Assembly (NCBI RefSeq): GCF_032854445.1 | Contig: NC_088298.1 | Location: 23,647,295-23,711,294 of the forward strand | Direction: 5' to 3' | DNA length: 64,000 bases | DNA from: Liolophura sinensis | Lineage: Eukaryota; Mollusca; Polyplacophora; Chitonida; Chitonidae | Shown: one piece after another, positions 34,001 through 45,800 of the stretch | How the letters are laid out: the number at the start of each line of letters is the position of its first letter | Position numbering within the stretch: the first letter of the stretch is position 1 | Translations under genes and position numbers: made by a program | The notes under the pieces: generated by a model | Databases searched by the model: none | The model's input: only the letters and a program-made list of their open reading frames with translations | Told to the model about the DNA's origin: nothing

Positions 34001-35170
34001 TTTAACACCTTACTAAAGAATATTGCACTTTATATGCGTTGACAGCACGCTCTTGTCACCGCCGATCGGTTATTGTCTTGTGAGGTCGAATACTCGACTC
34101 CATTTCTCGCAGGTTCGCTTCAGTAGTTTTATCAGTTTCTTGCTGGAAATCAGTGGTTTATTACTGCCAACCATAAACCGTCGTTTTCAAATGTCATATA
34201 GTCAGCATTCAGTAAAGAGCCCCAGTGTGTATAGAAGGAAAAACAAAACACAGTAAAAAATGGCCAGGGCGTTGACTTCTACGAATACCTGAATACTGAC
34301 GTAAGTGGTTCCATGAAGGTCACGCTGTCCTGAACTAAGGATAGCATCACTGTATTTTCATGCCAAAGAAAAAATGGAAACTTTACTTACGCAACCTTCT
34401 AGGTTCGTTGTTAAACAATTTTTTAAACATGTAAGAAAAAAGTCGGCAATGTATTGTATTACAGGCCTCCGAGACGTCGTATCCACTTTAGACATGCCTT
34501 TGGAAGCGTAAAGGGTTCCTAGGAACAGGAACTTGGCAAACCTTAAATCATAAGATTAGCACTTTGGAACCCTAGATCAAATCTTTGTCTGTGAGTATGT
34601 TTATCTCTTTCCTGTCGTATCATGGTACGTCTAATGTCATTTTACACTCAAGTTGGTTAGACCACCCTGCATGCCTGTAACAAAAATATCATTCGAATAT
34701 GGCGTGTATACCTACAGGTAAAAGCGGAAACAAAAATAGGCATCTGTTATCAAGAAGCCACAGCTGGAAAAACATTCAGGTTTCAATCTATCCAAGACGA
34801 TCTATTCGATCCCGCACATTGGCACCAACAAATACATTGGACGAAGGTTGGATAGTTTGACCATGTATGTCCATGCTGTCGTTATTGGAGGTTTTGGTGG
34901 AAAATGATTAATGTTTTGCTGGATGAACAAATCAGGTAGAACTTGCAAAATGTTGTTTTAATCAGTAATTACTGTCACTATAGTCTTGTAAAATGTCAGA
35001 GAAGCCATAGCACATGTTTTCTGCACCTTCAAATTTATACTTGATATAGAAATAAGAATATTTTCGTGAGAACACCCAATATGTCTTTTTAGCATCATTA
35101 AAACCATCAATTACTTCTATCTTATACTATTATACCTTCTATGCTTTTTCACATATTTCACATTCCTGCT
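34001..35170. other. Unassigned stretch
   Basis: Nothing supported. A 77-codon frame at 34023-34256 has no domain. Confidence 0.35.
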
Positions 35171-35176
35171 CTTATT

Positions 35177-35177
35177 T

Positions 35178-35209
<32 letters not shown>

Positions 35210-35382
35210 TTGCATTGGTGTTTACGCCGTACTCAAGAATATTTCACTTATACCACGGCGGGGCAGAACTATGGTGGGAGAAAACCGGGCAGAGCCCTCG
35301 GGAAACCCACGACCATCCGCACGTTGCCGTCGGCCCTTACTTCGTCCGGCCTGAGAAGAAAACAGCATGAGCTGAACTTGAA
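35177..35382 (-). mobile_element. SINE family A, head truncated
   Basis: A long TTTA run (the reversed AAAT tail) at about 35177-35213 is followed by tgtttacgccgtactcaaga, the body, and a B-box-side end at atgagctgaacttgaaatgg. The A-box part is missing. Confidence 0.8.
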
Positions 35383-35559
35383 ATGGGCGGTATTACGGGT
35401 GGTGTGGAAGTACATAACCACTTTGGATATATGAACAGTTGTAATTCAAGTTCAACAGAGACTTATATTTCTGATTGAGGACAACATCTAAACTAGAGCA
35501 AGATATACAGGTTAAATGTAGGCCTATGCGCCTAGAACATTACTTGTTTCTTCCCGGCA

Positions 35560-35700
35560 TCACTTAATCCTGTTAACTGCATCAGTCGACAAGATTCGAC
35601 CTAACCTCTTACTTTAAATACTTTCTTAGTCCTTTGATTGTTTGAGTTGAAGGTTTTTTTGAAAATTGATCTTGCGTTTAATGACCTAGATCGTCCTTCA
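35560..35700 (-). repeat. Dispersed repeat family Y copy, diverged
   Basis: The reverse strand reads gcaagatcaattttcaaaaa then aaccttcaactcaaac, then ggactaagaaagta, a diverged match to family Y. Confidence 0.45.
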
Positions 35701-35978
35701 TGGCTGACGATCCAATACATTTTGATTCATATACTATGTATATGCAAATAAATAACAAACGCCAGAGTTATTTTTCGGGTAGACCGAGTGGGAGTGGAGA
35801 GAATGGGAGAAATTCAGTGGAGGAAAACCTCCTACCAGTCGCAAATCCTACCGCAGTTATTCTCTTCAGACACACCAGCGGCGAGAGGCAGAAGAAAAGT
35901 CGCTCGGTTCACAAGAACAGGTTTCACAAAATACACGTAGAATGCTTTCTAGCTATTGTTTTGGCTCCAGTTCCATAG
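35700..35978 (+). other. Unexplained 92-codon open frame
   Basis: ATG to stop, 92 codons, with a charged central part (SGSGENGRNSVEENLL) and a basic stretch (RQKKSRSVHKNRFHK). The composition is less biased than in most random frames here, and a candidate TATA-type promoter follows it at about 36041. No domain recognised and no splice evidence, so it is reported as an observation rather than a gene. Confidence 0.25.
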
Positions 35979-35999
35979 ACCGTATGGTCTCCATATGGG

Positions 36000-36080
36000 C
36001 GCCCATCTTGTCGGCCGGTAATGTTTGTCAACAGCGATCCTATATAAGGCTAACCTCAACATGTGTGGGTGTGTACAGAG
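36000..36080 (+). promoter_or_regulatory. Candidate TATA-type core promoter
   Basis: TATATAAGG at 36041-36049 lies in GC-richer flanks (gcgatcc before, ctaacc after), with a YY1-like gcccatcttg at 36001. A start would be expected near 36070-36080. No downstream coding exon was identified, so this is weak. Confidence 0.22.
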
Positions 36081-36383
36081 CATCAGATAGTGTCCAGATT
36101 CCGCGACTCACTCTCTAAAGGAATACATTGAAACAAAGATTTTGATTCTTACAGACAGCTTAACGTAAACAACAACACTGCACATTTTTGGAAGCTCCTT
36201 CCAAAAGCTGAGTAAATCATTTTCCACAAAGTGTTAAACGAACCATAATTGGCAAAGTTAAAGCACCAGAAAATTGTCGAAAGCTTTGGTCAGCAAAACC
36301 ATGGAAGGGTTATGATTGGCCACACAACGACGGCATATTCATAGAAACATACATTTAGCTTTCAAAAAAGGTATCTTCTTGTT

Positions 36384-36420
36384 CAAATGTGATCAACGGC
36401 GTAAAACATCAATCAAATCA
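36384..36420 (+). mobile_element. SINE family A tail fragment
   Basis: It reads gtgatcaacggcgtaaaaca then tcaatcaaatcaaatg; only the last 40 bp or so of the tail is recognisable. Confidence 0.5.
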
Positions 36421-37924
36421 AATGTGAAAATTCAACGATGGTTAACACAGCAATGAACAGAGGTTAACATATTTAACTTAGAATTGTCCAAACAGGTGTG
36501 GGATTGTAACATGATATTGTATTGGGAGGGGCTTTCCCATTGCTTATACTGACAGTAACTAGGGAATATGGCGCTCATATGGTGTATGGACTTTAAATGA
36601 GCAAGCCTCATCTATTCTTCATCTATTACCTACTCGACTATGTCCGCTTTCTTCATCCTTTATCAGCCTATACTTCATCTCTATAATACACGCAATAAAC
36701 TTAACCCTGAATGTTATGAAAATTAAAGCTGAAGACGAAGTTTCCAGGAAGTTGTTTCACGATATCACTTCCCAACACATTTACTGCACTTTGCAACTTA
36801 AGCATTTTACCTCATTTATAGCTCAGAGGAAAATGCTCTGAAAAAGAGAGTGGAAAAAACAACTCCAATCATGAACCCCCAAGTATTTCGGCTCATAGGG
36901 TTACGACCATTTCCAAATGCGCTAACATCTATGCTGCCAAAATAAATCTTTTATCTCTGCTTTTCTTTTCTTTTGCAAGTAGGATCTGCACAATCTGTAT
37001 AGAAGTCGTAGAATCTGTTAAGAATGGCGAGAAACAAACAAAAAAAAAACAAATCCAAAAATTCGACTAAGTACCTTTATCGCATTATCGGAACAACCAG
37101 TTCGAAAGTTGTACTAACCCATTTTTTAAGAAGCAAGAAATGTTGATTTTTTTCCGTTAATTACGGGGTATTAGGGGCTATGAATTGAGCCGTCGACGAC
37201 GCTAGCATTCATCACCTGCACCCCTTGGCTACAGCTATGTCTTGAAGAAGACTTAACGCCATTAGTTCCGCTATATATAAAAAAGCTAATCACCATAGCA
37301 GCTTTCCAAATATCTGAATGCTCTACATCTTTCGTTTTTGTGGAAGAAGCAATTCTTGGCCAAACATCAAACAAATCTTCAAATTACGTCACTGGGGGTA
37401 ATTATTTCAGAGGCAAAAAACGTCTTGAGCGGTTCCGTATCCCAAGAAGCTGCCCTGATGAAGAAATTCTATTTTTTGGCACTTTGCTTGACTCTTATTT
37501 TGCCCAACGGCGTTACGGTATTTAGAGACTTGTCATTCAAACCAGAAACAAGTCGTGATCACATAATAAGCGTTGTCTAAGCAACAATTAGCAAAGACAA
37601 AACATCGTCTCTGCATTATGAATAGCACTTTCGTGGCCTGGAACATCCATTTTGGCTGACTGCTGGCATACAAATTGCTCTTCTGACGCCTAGATTATTA
37701 CGACAGTAACGCAACTGTTATGCGACAAACCTTTAAGACTTTATTTGCGCCGAAGTGACAACAGACAGCCACCCACAAAACATCGTTACAAATATTTTCC
37801 ACACCTTACACGATTTCATATGGCGTAACACCAACCCAAACAAATAAATAAATACGGCCCACCTAATGCATTATTAGGTTACTTCCTATCCATTTCTGAA
37901 TTAACGAGAGGTCATTATTTCTCA
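36421..37924. other. Unassigned stretch
   Basis: Two overlapping plus-strand frames at 37338-37580 show no domain. No splice-supported exon or repeat was found. Confidence 0.35.
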
Positions 37925-38455
37925 TGAGCCAGTAACATCAAAAATTCAGCCAAGCTTTCTGAAATTCTACGGCTAATCTGTATGACTATATAGGAATATC
38001 ACTTCATCGAATATCTGTAACAGAGCTCATTTTTCATGAAGACCAATCACTTATTCTGGCCTTTCGCCTAACACTAAACACCATGTAGTCATTCACAGTT
38101 TATTCCAAAGCATCAGCCATTTTTCACCATAAGATTTTTGTCAATACCTGCTCCTAATGCCTGAGACTAAAGGAACAGAAGTTCACAGAATACCTATAAA
38201 ACAGTTCATTATTCAGCCTAGTCACTTCGTCCAAACGCTTGGCACCCACGTGTAACACTAGATGCTAAGCAGTCATTCACAAATTATTTCTAAAGCATCA
38301 GCCTTTCGTAAGCTTTTTTCAATACGTGCTCAATCTTACTTGTGACTAAAGGAATATTACTGCACAATTACCTGTAAAACAGTTGATTATTCAGACCAGT
38401 CACGTCTACCAGCCGTGTCAGCCATTCACAGATTATTTCTCAAGAAGGCGCTGGA
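37925..38455. repeat. Degenerate tandem repeat, unit about 180 bp, about 3 copies
   Basis: The phrase cattcacagtttattccaaa gcatcagcc (near 38090) returns as cattcacaaattatttctaa agcatcagcc (near 38273) and cattcacagattatttctca (near 38425). Other shared phrases are caatacctgctc / caatacgtgctc, gactaaaggaa, and aaaacagttcattattcagc / aaaacagttgattattcaga. Confidence 0.75.
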
Positions 38456-38584
38456 AGGCATTATTAACCTCATACTTGACACGGAGCGTATTGTTTCCAG
38501 ATCTGCTCCACTTAATGTCCACCCGAAACGAGTGTGCCTTGTCTAAACGATAAATACCAAGCCGTTGAAACACTGGAGCGGGCG

Positions 38585-38860
38585 CCATGGTACAGTGGTT
38601 AAAAGTGATTGCCATCCATTCACTAGAACACACGTGATGCTGGTTCAAAACCGGTCTTGGACAGTGGATTTGTAGTCTGCTCCGTCTGCTGACGTTGGCG
38701 GCAATAAGTCGAAGACCTCACGTCTTTCAATAATGTGGGGTGCACATCTGTACGTCACATGTAAGAAAGTCAGTAACTTACCAAAGGATGCTGGTTTACT
38801 TCGTGCACTCCGGGTTCCTTCACACATAAAAGTGACTGTCATTGTATAAGTCAATTCTCT
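38585..38860 (+). mobile_element. tRNA-headed SINE
   Basis: A-box-like tggtacagtggttaaaagtg and B-box-like ggttcaaaacc are spaced as in tRNA-derived SINE heads. They are followed by a body ending gcactccgggttccttcaca then tgactgtcattgtataag, which resembles the 3' body of groups A and C. Confidence 0.6.
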
Positions 38861-38954
38861 ATAGTTCATATCACATATTTATGCTTTGAACGCTGCTGAA
38901 GTTTCATTTCTCTGTTCCACCAGGGTGTTCTCGGGTTATTTGAATTTTCTTGAG

Positions 38955-39290
38955 ATTAAAGTTTTTTTTTCCAGATTATATGTCATTTTGTCAGATTATG
39001 TCATTTGTCCGACTATATACCTTTTTTGTCACATTATGTCTTTTTGTCCGACTATACGCCTTTTTTGTCAGGTTATCTCTTTTTTCCGACTATATGCCTT
39101 TTTTGTCAGGTTATGTCTTTTAGTCCGACTACATGTCTTTTTGGTCAGATTATGTCTTTTTGTCAAACTGTGTGTCTTTTATGTCAGACTATATCTCTTT
39201 TTTTGTCAGACTATATGTCATTTAGTGAGACTATGCCATTTTATCAATCTACATATCTCTTTTCGGATTCAATGTCTGTCTCTCATGGGT
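38955..39290. repeat. T-rich degenerate tandem repeat (gtcagattatgtctttttgt type)
   Basis: Half-units of about 20-22 bp such as gtccgactatacgccttttt and gtcaggttatgtcttttagt alternate, giving a unit near 42 bp. Two frames are open over it (142 and 97 codons, Phe/Leu/Cys/Ser-rich). They are by-products of the repeat. Confidence 0.85.
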
Positions 39291-39299
39291 CCAGGTAGT

Positions 39300-40435
39300 A
39301 CATGTGTCTCATGAGATGAACGAAAGGAATTATTATTTAAGGGGTTTGCTTAGCTCTACTGAGTCACTCACCAAAACTCATAGCAAAAGCATTATTAACC
39401 AGCTGGATGCCATTGAACATAACAAAAACATTACTCTACCCTTCGTGTACGACACAAACTACTGTAAACACAGCGTCCTGGGATTTATGTACGTCTACAG
39501 ATGACATTCAGATATAAACTTGCGTCATTCGTGAATTCTTGGGCCAAATATAGCTCGCTTTCTTTTCTCAACCGGAAATTCGGCCATGTTGGATAAAATT
39601 CCTCAACACTCCAGGCCTGCTTTTCCATCCCCATGATCTCAGTTTGACAAAAGCCTTCCGGCAGACTTCAAGACGACGTTACGCAAATTCAAAATTGTCC
39701 ATGTGGTCACGTGATGTAATTACGTGATGTAACTTATAGGGCTTTGTCAAAAGAACGGCACTTTCCAGCTCAAAGTCTACCTGAATACTCCTTACGTAGC
39801 TCTCAGGTTCACGGCTATTGGACCCAACGCGGAAAATTTCACTGACATTTAAACTGCAAAACGTAGATTGCCGGAACATGCTGGAAGTTCGAATTTAAAA
39901 CATGTCGGACGTTGCTCTCTCTAGCTTGATTCAAAATCAAGCTGTATTACTGTTTTAAGATAGTTTACCGATGCTGGGTTGGACGAGTGTACACTTTGGA
40001 TGATTTAGGGAATCAGCGTGTACCAAATCCATGGACGGGTCGGACTTGTAAATGTCAGTGAAATCTTTCGTGTGAGGTTAAATGACAGTGAACCTGAGCG
40101 CTCTGTAAGCGATGTACCGCGGCCCTATTAGCTACTTTAATAAATATAAACTGTAATACTGCCATAAGACAATAATGTCGTCCCGCCTACAGATACACAG
40201 TCATTCAAAAATGGCAATGTTAATGTCCAAACCGCGATCACATACTCAGATCTGTTACAGATAGTCGCACATATCTTTACAGGCATAGAATACTATAAAA
40301 TGTTAACAAGGCGTAGTTATCATGAATATAGCGTGTTTTTTTTATCTCACCCCTTTTAGCCATGAGATTCGTTTGGTTCTAAGATTTCTTGACTGATGTG
40401 AGAAAATAAATCGCAAAACCACATGCAACAAAACC
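39300..40435. other. Unassigned stretch
   Basis: There is a local direct duplication (cgtgatgtaattacgtgatg) at 39712-39731. Otherwise no supported feature. Confidence 0.35.
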
Positions 40436-40439
40436 TCAT

Positions 40440-40870
40440 ATGTTGTATATACTCTTTAAGTATTTATTTAAACAGTTAGAATAAACCGGCCCCGCTAGCA
40501 CAGTTGGTAGAGCGTCCGCTTCGGGAGCGGTAGATCTAGTGTCAATCTTGTGTCGAGTCAAACTTAAGACCTTAAAAGAGGAAGTTGCAGCTTCCCACTT
40601 GGCCTTCAGCATGAATGGGATAGCGCAACTACTGGTTGACCCGTATCAGTGTAATGGCTAGGGCGGGGCGGGGCGGCTTACTTGCCTTATGACTGAAAAA
40701 TTGTTAAGTACGACGTTAAACCCCAAGCACTCACTCACTCACTCGGTTAGAATAAAACCGTCACTGTGATAAATTGACGAGAGGCCGCATTTCACCGGTT
40801 GTGTATGACTATGCGTCAAGTATCACCATGTCATCCTTCTTGTAGTTTTACTCGCATTGCTATGGCCTTT
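40440..40870 (-). repeat. Family X copy split by a SINE
   Basis: The left piece ends aaacagttagaataaacc. The right piece resumes gttagaataaaaccgtcact then gtgataaattgacgagaggc then gcatttcaccggttgtg. Removing 40488-40745 and one duplication restores a normal family X copy. Confidence 0.75.
40488..40745 (+). mobile_element. SINE family B, full length, with target duplication
   Basis: A tRNA-like head begins ggccccgctagcacagttgg with A-box tagcacagttggtagagcg and an anticodon-loop-like cgcttcgggagcg. The body contains cttggccttcagcatgaatg, and the tail is aaaaattgttaagtacgacg then ttaaaccccaagcactcact with an ACTC repeat. Flanks gttagaataaacc (40475-40487) and gttagaataaaacc (40746-40759) are the target-site duplication. 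Confidence 0.9.
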
Positions 40871-42315
40871 TATGTTTCTTGCTGTCAGGATGTACCAAAG
40901 TCAGCCCGGGCTGACTCTGTATTTATAGCTTATCCTTGACCTAAATTGTCTAATCCGGAAAATCGGATGTGGTCAGCAAGTAGTCTGTTGGCATTTGGCA
41001 TCCATTACTTTGCGAACATGTGAAAAATCTATGTAAACCGGGCTTCCATTGCTTGGGAAAAATAATTTTACATATGGCCGCAGTTGGTATCCGGTATTCA
41101 CGGCTCCCACTCGTATGTCAAACATTCTACGACATCGGAGTCATGTATGGCCGCACACTACACCCAACACTTGTTTAGGCCATGGAAATTTGACGTCAAC
41201 ACGTGCTTGGAACCTTGACCGCGTGAGCTATTTAACACCGCCAAAACATGATTAATTTTGCAGCAAAGTACAGAAAACCGTTTTGGATCAAATTACTTCC
41301 AGCCAAAAATCATGTTATTTAATATGACTACATCTTGTGTTATCAGACAAAGCAAGCTGAAATTTCATTGATATCGATAATTTAGATGATTGTATGTGAC
41401 AATGCATTGATTTGACACTTACGCAGAGGTTGGGAAAGTTAAAGTATAAGTTGGACATTTTCGCCTTACCTCAAGTAAAAAATGTTTCCATCTGCCATAT
41501 AGACTTTAAGTTGTTTACTGAAGGGTTCTGAAAGCAGCTATAAGTGGCATAAATGTGTGTCTCTAAGCGTAGATATGGCTAAAATATTTTAACCATTATT
41601 CCAACGTCTTCTCGCCTTATGATCCACAGAAGCAACAAATTTACTATTCTTTCAAGACCAAAATCCAGTACCCAGAGTCCAGCTCCACAAATACATCGTA
41701 GACTAGTTTTTTGTAACTACATGGACAGAAACTTCACAGAGATATGTTGCCACAGAAATTACAATCAACAGTCTACTGATTGTAACTACTACAGCAACAT
41801 ATTATAAATGTGTAAGACAGCACACAACCAGTGAAATTCAGCATCTTGTCAGTTCACCTCAGTTAAGGTTTCAAGACATATGTTGAATCTGCAGTTACAT
41901 TCAGTATACCCTAAAGCGCCTTTGTGCGCCTGATTCCAGATTGCACCACACAAAACTTAGAAAGATACGTTGAATTCTGAAGAAATTCGTGCATAGTCAA
42001 TATTTATGGAAGGTTTTTGTTGTTTTGTACCTTGTTTCATACGGGGCTAAAATTATGACACTCAAATGATAAAAACGGCGGGTCTGAGCAAAGTCTTAGA
42101 ATTGTTGTCGTGCGGAAACATTGGAATGTACAGGATGGTTTTCAACATTTTCAGAAACGCGGCAACATGAGTCAGTTTCGAATCCATGACTACTGTGCTG
42201 GTTTGCTATAGTGCCTACAGTACTTATTTTGTAAATAACATCCATTCAGCTTGACTCAATAGGCCTTAAACTGAGAATCTGAATCAGCCAGCATTAACAA
42301 AAGTGTTTTGATAAT
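40871..42315. other. Unassigned stretch
   Basis: No array, element or exon recognised. Frames at 41049-41255 and 41619-41807 are short and without domain. Confidence 0.35.
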
Positions 42316-42319
42316 ATAA

Positions 42320-42480
42320 AACACTACAGTATTGAGAGCAAAGGCAGATCAGCTGGCAGAGTATGACAGTTAGCCAACGTCCACATAACCGGTGAAACAC
42401 TGTCTGTCCTCACATTACCTCAGTTATGATTGTGTTTTAACTGTTCATGTAAACGCATAAACAGAAACCACAAATTAGAG
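42320..42480 (+). repeat. Dispersed repeat family X copy
   Basis: It contains cataaccggtgaaacactgt then cattacctcagttatgattg then ttttaactgttcatgtaaac. It is followed immediately by a run of 18 C (42481-42498). Confidence 0.65.
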
Positions 42481-42689
42481 CCCCCCCCCCCCCCCCCCAA
42501 AGCTGAACTATTCCACTGCTCCGTTGCCCTCACATTTAATAAATATTTACATGAAAATAATACAAAAAGTCCATATTGTACATAAAAAAACACTGAAGAT
42601 TCAATGTAAGGACCTAGCCGTTTCACCCCTAAGGCTCTAGAGTAGGTAACTGTGATACTCTTTTATCATAAGATAGTGCAATAAGTACT

Positions 42690-42880
42690 GGCTTGCTCGA
42701 TGCCACCATAATGTGACTGGGTGGGGCGTCGTGCCTGGTGTCTTCGGCAGGGCATTCCAGTGAGGCATCGCTATAAACATGTCGGAAGTGAGTCCGGACT
42801 GCCACGAGGAGGCACCGTCGTGATATCACCGAAATAATGTTTAACAGCGAGGTTAAACCCCCTGGCAACCAATTCCATCC
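42690..42880 (+). mobile_element. SINE family B, 3' half
   Basis: It contains gtgactgggtggggcgtcgt then gcctggtgtcttcggcaggg, ccagtgaggcatcgctataa, ccgtcgtgatatcaccgaaa and aggttaaaccccctggcaac. It is homologous to 54835-55005 and, at the tail, to 40488-40745. Confidence 0.75.
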
Positions 42881-45800
42881 AATTCAGGTCATAGCTTTTT
42901 AATGTCAATACTAATACCTTCGATTCACACTGCTGAATAAACAGTATCTGTAGGTAGAATGTACAAAGATTGTGTAGAAGAGGGCTTGAAAGACACTTTA
43001 GTGCGACGTATGAAAACTAGAACTAACTAAACTTCAAAAGCCTTCAAAAGATTTTTCATCACTTTAATTTTGTGAATTATGACTTTTCGTATCAACAAAG
43101 TCCTTAAAATTCCAAATCAAATCTTCACGTGCCATGGCTTGTCAAAGAAAGTATCAAGGTCTGGGAAAAGACAATGCTCCTCGACATAACCAGGTTAGTA
43201 ACTAATTTGAAATGTTACGTAACTGTACTCTCATGGTCATCGAATGAATCAAATTCAACAACAAGACTTTTGGAACAACTCTATACCTCCTCTTGTGTGC
43301 CCTTTGTGCAGCAGGTCAAAACCAGAAGCGGTTTTCTACAAAATTCGGTATGGTCATTATACTACGGCAGCCCGGAGGGACCACAAAGCGGATAACGAAT
43401 CAGCATTTCTGGGCTGTTGAGCTGCCGGGTTCTAGCCCACCAGGGGTCCAGGGGTGGTAACGTCATTTATCACATGTTAACAGTGGGAAGCGATATTAAA
43501 CTAAAACCATATGTCAGGTCTTTGAATGGGAGCTAATATCGCCACTCTAAGTATTCCCCAGAACGTTGTCAGCATTGTTGAATGCAAAGCCCCCGAAGCT
43601 CGCTTTATCAAATACGTTTCTATTGGAAATGAGAGCTATTGTATCCAAGCACTTCGCGAGCTTACGTTGACTCCGTCGTTGAAAATATCGCCCAGAAAAT
43701 AACTCATCCATTTCAAGGCGGGTCCACATGCGTATAGACAGACAGATACAGGTTTCGTACACAATTCATTCTCCCTAGGATCACAGAAGTTAGCTCACGC
43801 GGTGTGGCTTTCACAGTTGTCGACAGATCACATTTTTAAGTACGTGTAGACAAGTAAATCGGACTATATCTTATCTCAGCTATCATGACATATCGGAGTC
43901 ATACAACACCGGGGTCGTAACTTGGTTCTCGGTAATTATTACTTTCCCAAGATTCCAATGTTCAGTTTTTATTCTCTTGTAGGGAAGAAAGAAAAAATTA
44001 TATTTGGGCTAACACAGACAAGCCAAACCCCACAAAAAAAGGAGTCGCAGAACACATACGGACCTTGTCCTAAGATGACCTAATTCCCTCCGAAACTGAT
44101 TCGTATAAAAAATTGCGCCGTAAGCATAAGTACATAATGGCACCTGAAAGCCTTTTGCTCCCAGGCTAAAATAGCTCGGTTTACCGCGATATGGGGTTCC
44201 ATGCTGAGATATAAATGCAGTCAAGGCATGTGGAAAGCAGCCGCTGACGCTGTGAGCACACAGGGAACGCCAATCATAAAAGAAATGTACAAACTTACAA
44301 AATTTCCACAAAAAGCGGGTGTATATGTTTGTACATACTTGTACATTTCTTATATAGGCCTGCTGTTACTTTTTGATGCTGACATCAATTGAACTCTTAG
44401 CGAGGCGCGGAGAAGAGTAAATTAACCGGAGAGCCGCGAAGCATCTTGAGTAAATGAGACGTAGTAGTAGGATGTGTGCGACTGTGTTTGTACGCCGCAT
44501 TTGTCGCTAAAATTCTCACGGCGCTGCATAGGCGTACGGCAGGGGAGCCTGCTACGGCCCTTGCTCATTACCGCCTCATTTATTGCCGGCTCTGATGACA
44601 GCCAAACAGGTCGGTACTGACGTTTTCTTTAGATCCCCGGAGAAAGACCTAGCATACTCCCATCGGTCTGTAATTAGAGATATGAATGTGGCAAATGTGT
44701 AGACGCTGCAAACAGACCTAATAACAGGGTCCCGACAGCATGATCTCCGGTCTCTGCAAATCCGTGTACATCTGTCTTTGCACGACTAGAAATGCACACG
44801 TACATCGCAATGTATGTTACGACTTGCCCCATGTATCAGCGAGAAGTAAACAGTCTTTCTTGTTAAAAATAACACGAAATGAATTTTTACTCAGGGGGAA
44901 ATATTTTTTTTAAAGTAATGATAATGACATTTCGTCTAGTTTACTTTAAGTGATAACCATGTGAATTGTGCTAGATCTGAGATTTAAATAAAGTGAGACA
45001 GTTCCATACTTTGACGAAGGGTGATTCCAGATATTTGCAGGCATTTACCAACTGTTGAAAAAATAAAAACGATCTAATTTTCTGTTATCTGAGAGTGATT
45101 AAGGCCAATTGTATAACAGCACCATGCGATAAGGGTCCATAAATTCCAGATTCGCTTAAGACAACCGCAATTATCAGCACTTCCTACAGAATTGTTCAGC
45201 AAGCAAGTACACATACAATGGCAACAACGTCAGGGGATATCCAAGTCAGATGTAATCGTCACCTTTAAATCATATTGGAACGAGTTAGTCAAAATTACAA
45301 ACGACGAAGTCCAAAATTAAATTCAGACATGTTTGTGTTTTCTTTTCTCAGGAGTACAATTGACGAGTCATCTTGCTTTCAGGTCCATCTAGTCATAGTC
45401 TGAAGCCTGGGACAACAAGCCCCACCAAAGTCTCCGTACCGTGACTTATCAAATAATACCAGCTGAACCCTTGGGTGGTGGGCTTGGTATGTGTGCTGAA
45501 GGGGTGGGAGGTGAGGGCGTACTGCCCAGCTCTTATCACCCACATAAATCGTTCCAGAGGCAAGTTAGGGTACCGAAAATAAATTGATAGTCGAGATGTC
45601 ATTAGAGAAATGTGTGTGTTACTGGGCCGTTATGTAAGACTTGAAAGTCCACAAACTGACCCAAGGCTAAGTACTAACCTCAGGGCGGTGAATTTTACTG
45701 TTGGACATAGAGAGTTCCTTAGGGTTCTTGTGATTGGCTGGTCTTTTAGTCACGTCAGTGCAGATGAACCCAACTCTGTCGAAGTGACACCACTTGTGGC

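Noticed and set aside
38886-39314. 142-codon frame resembling a hydrophobic Cys-rich protein
   Set aside because: Lies on the T-rich degenerate tandem repeat; hydrophobic residues come from TTT-rich units.
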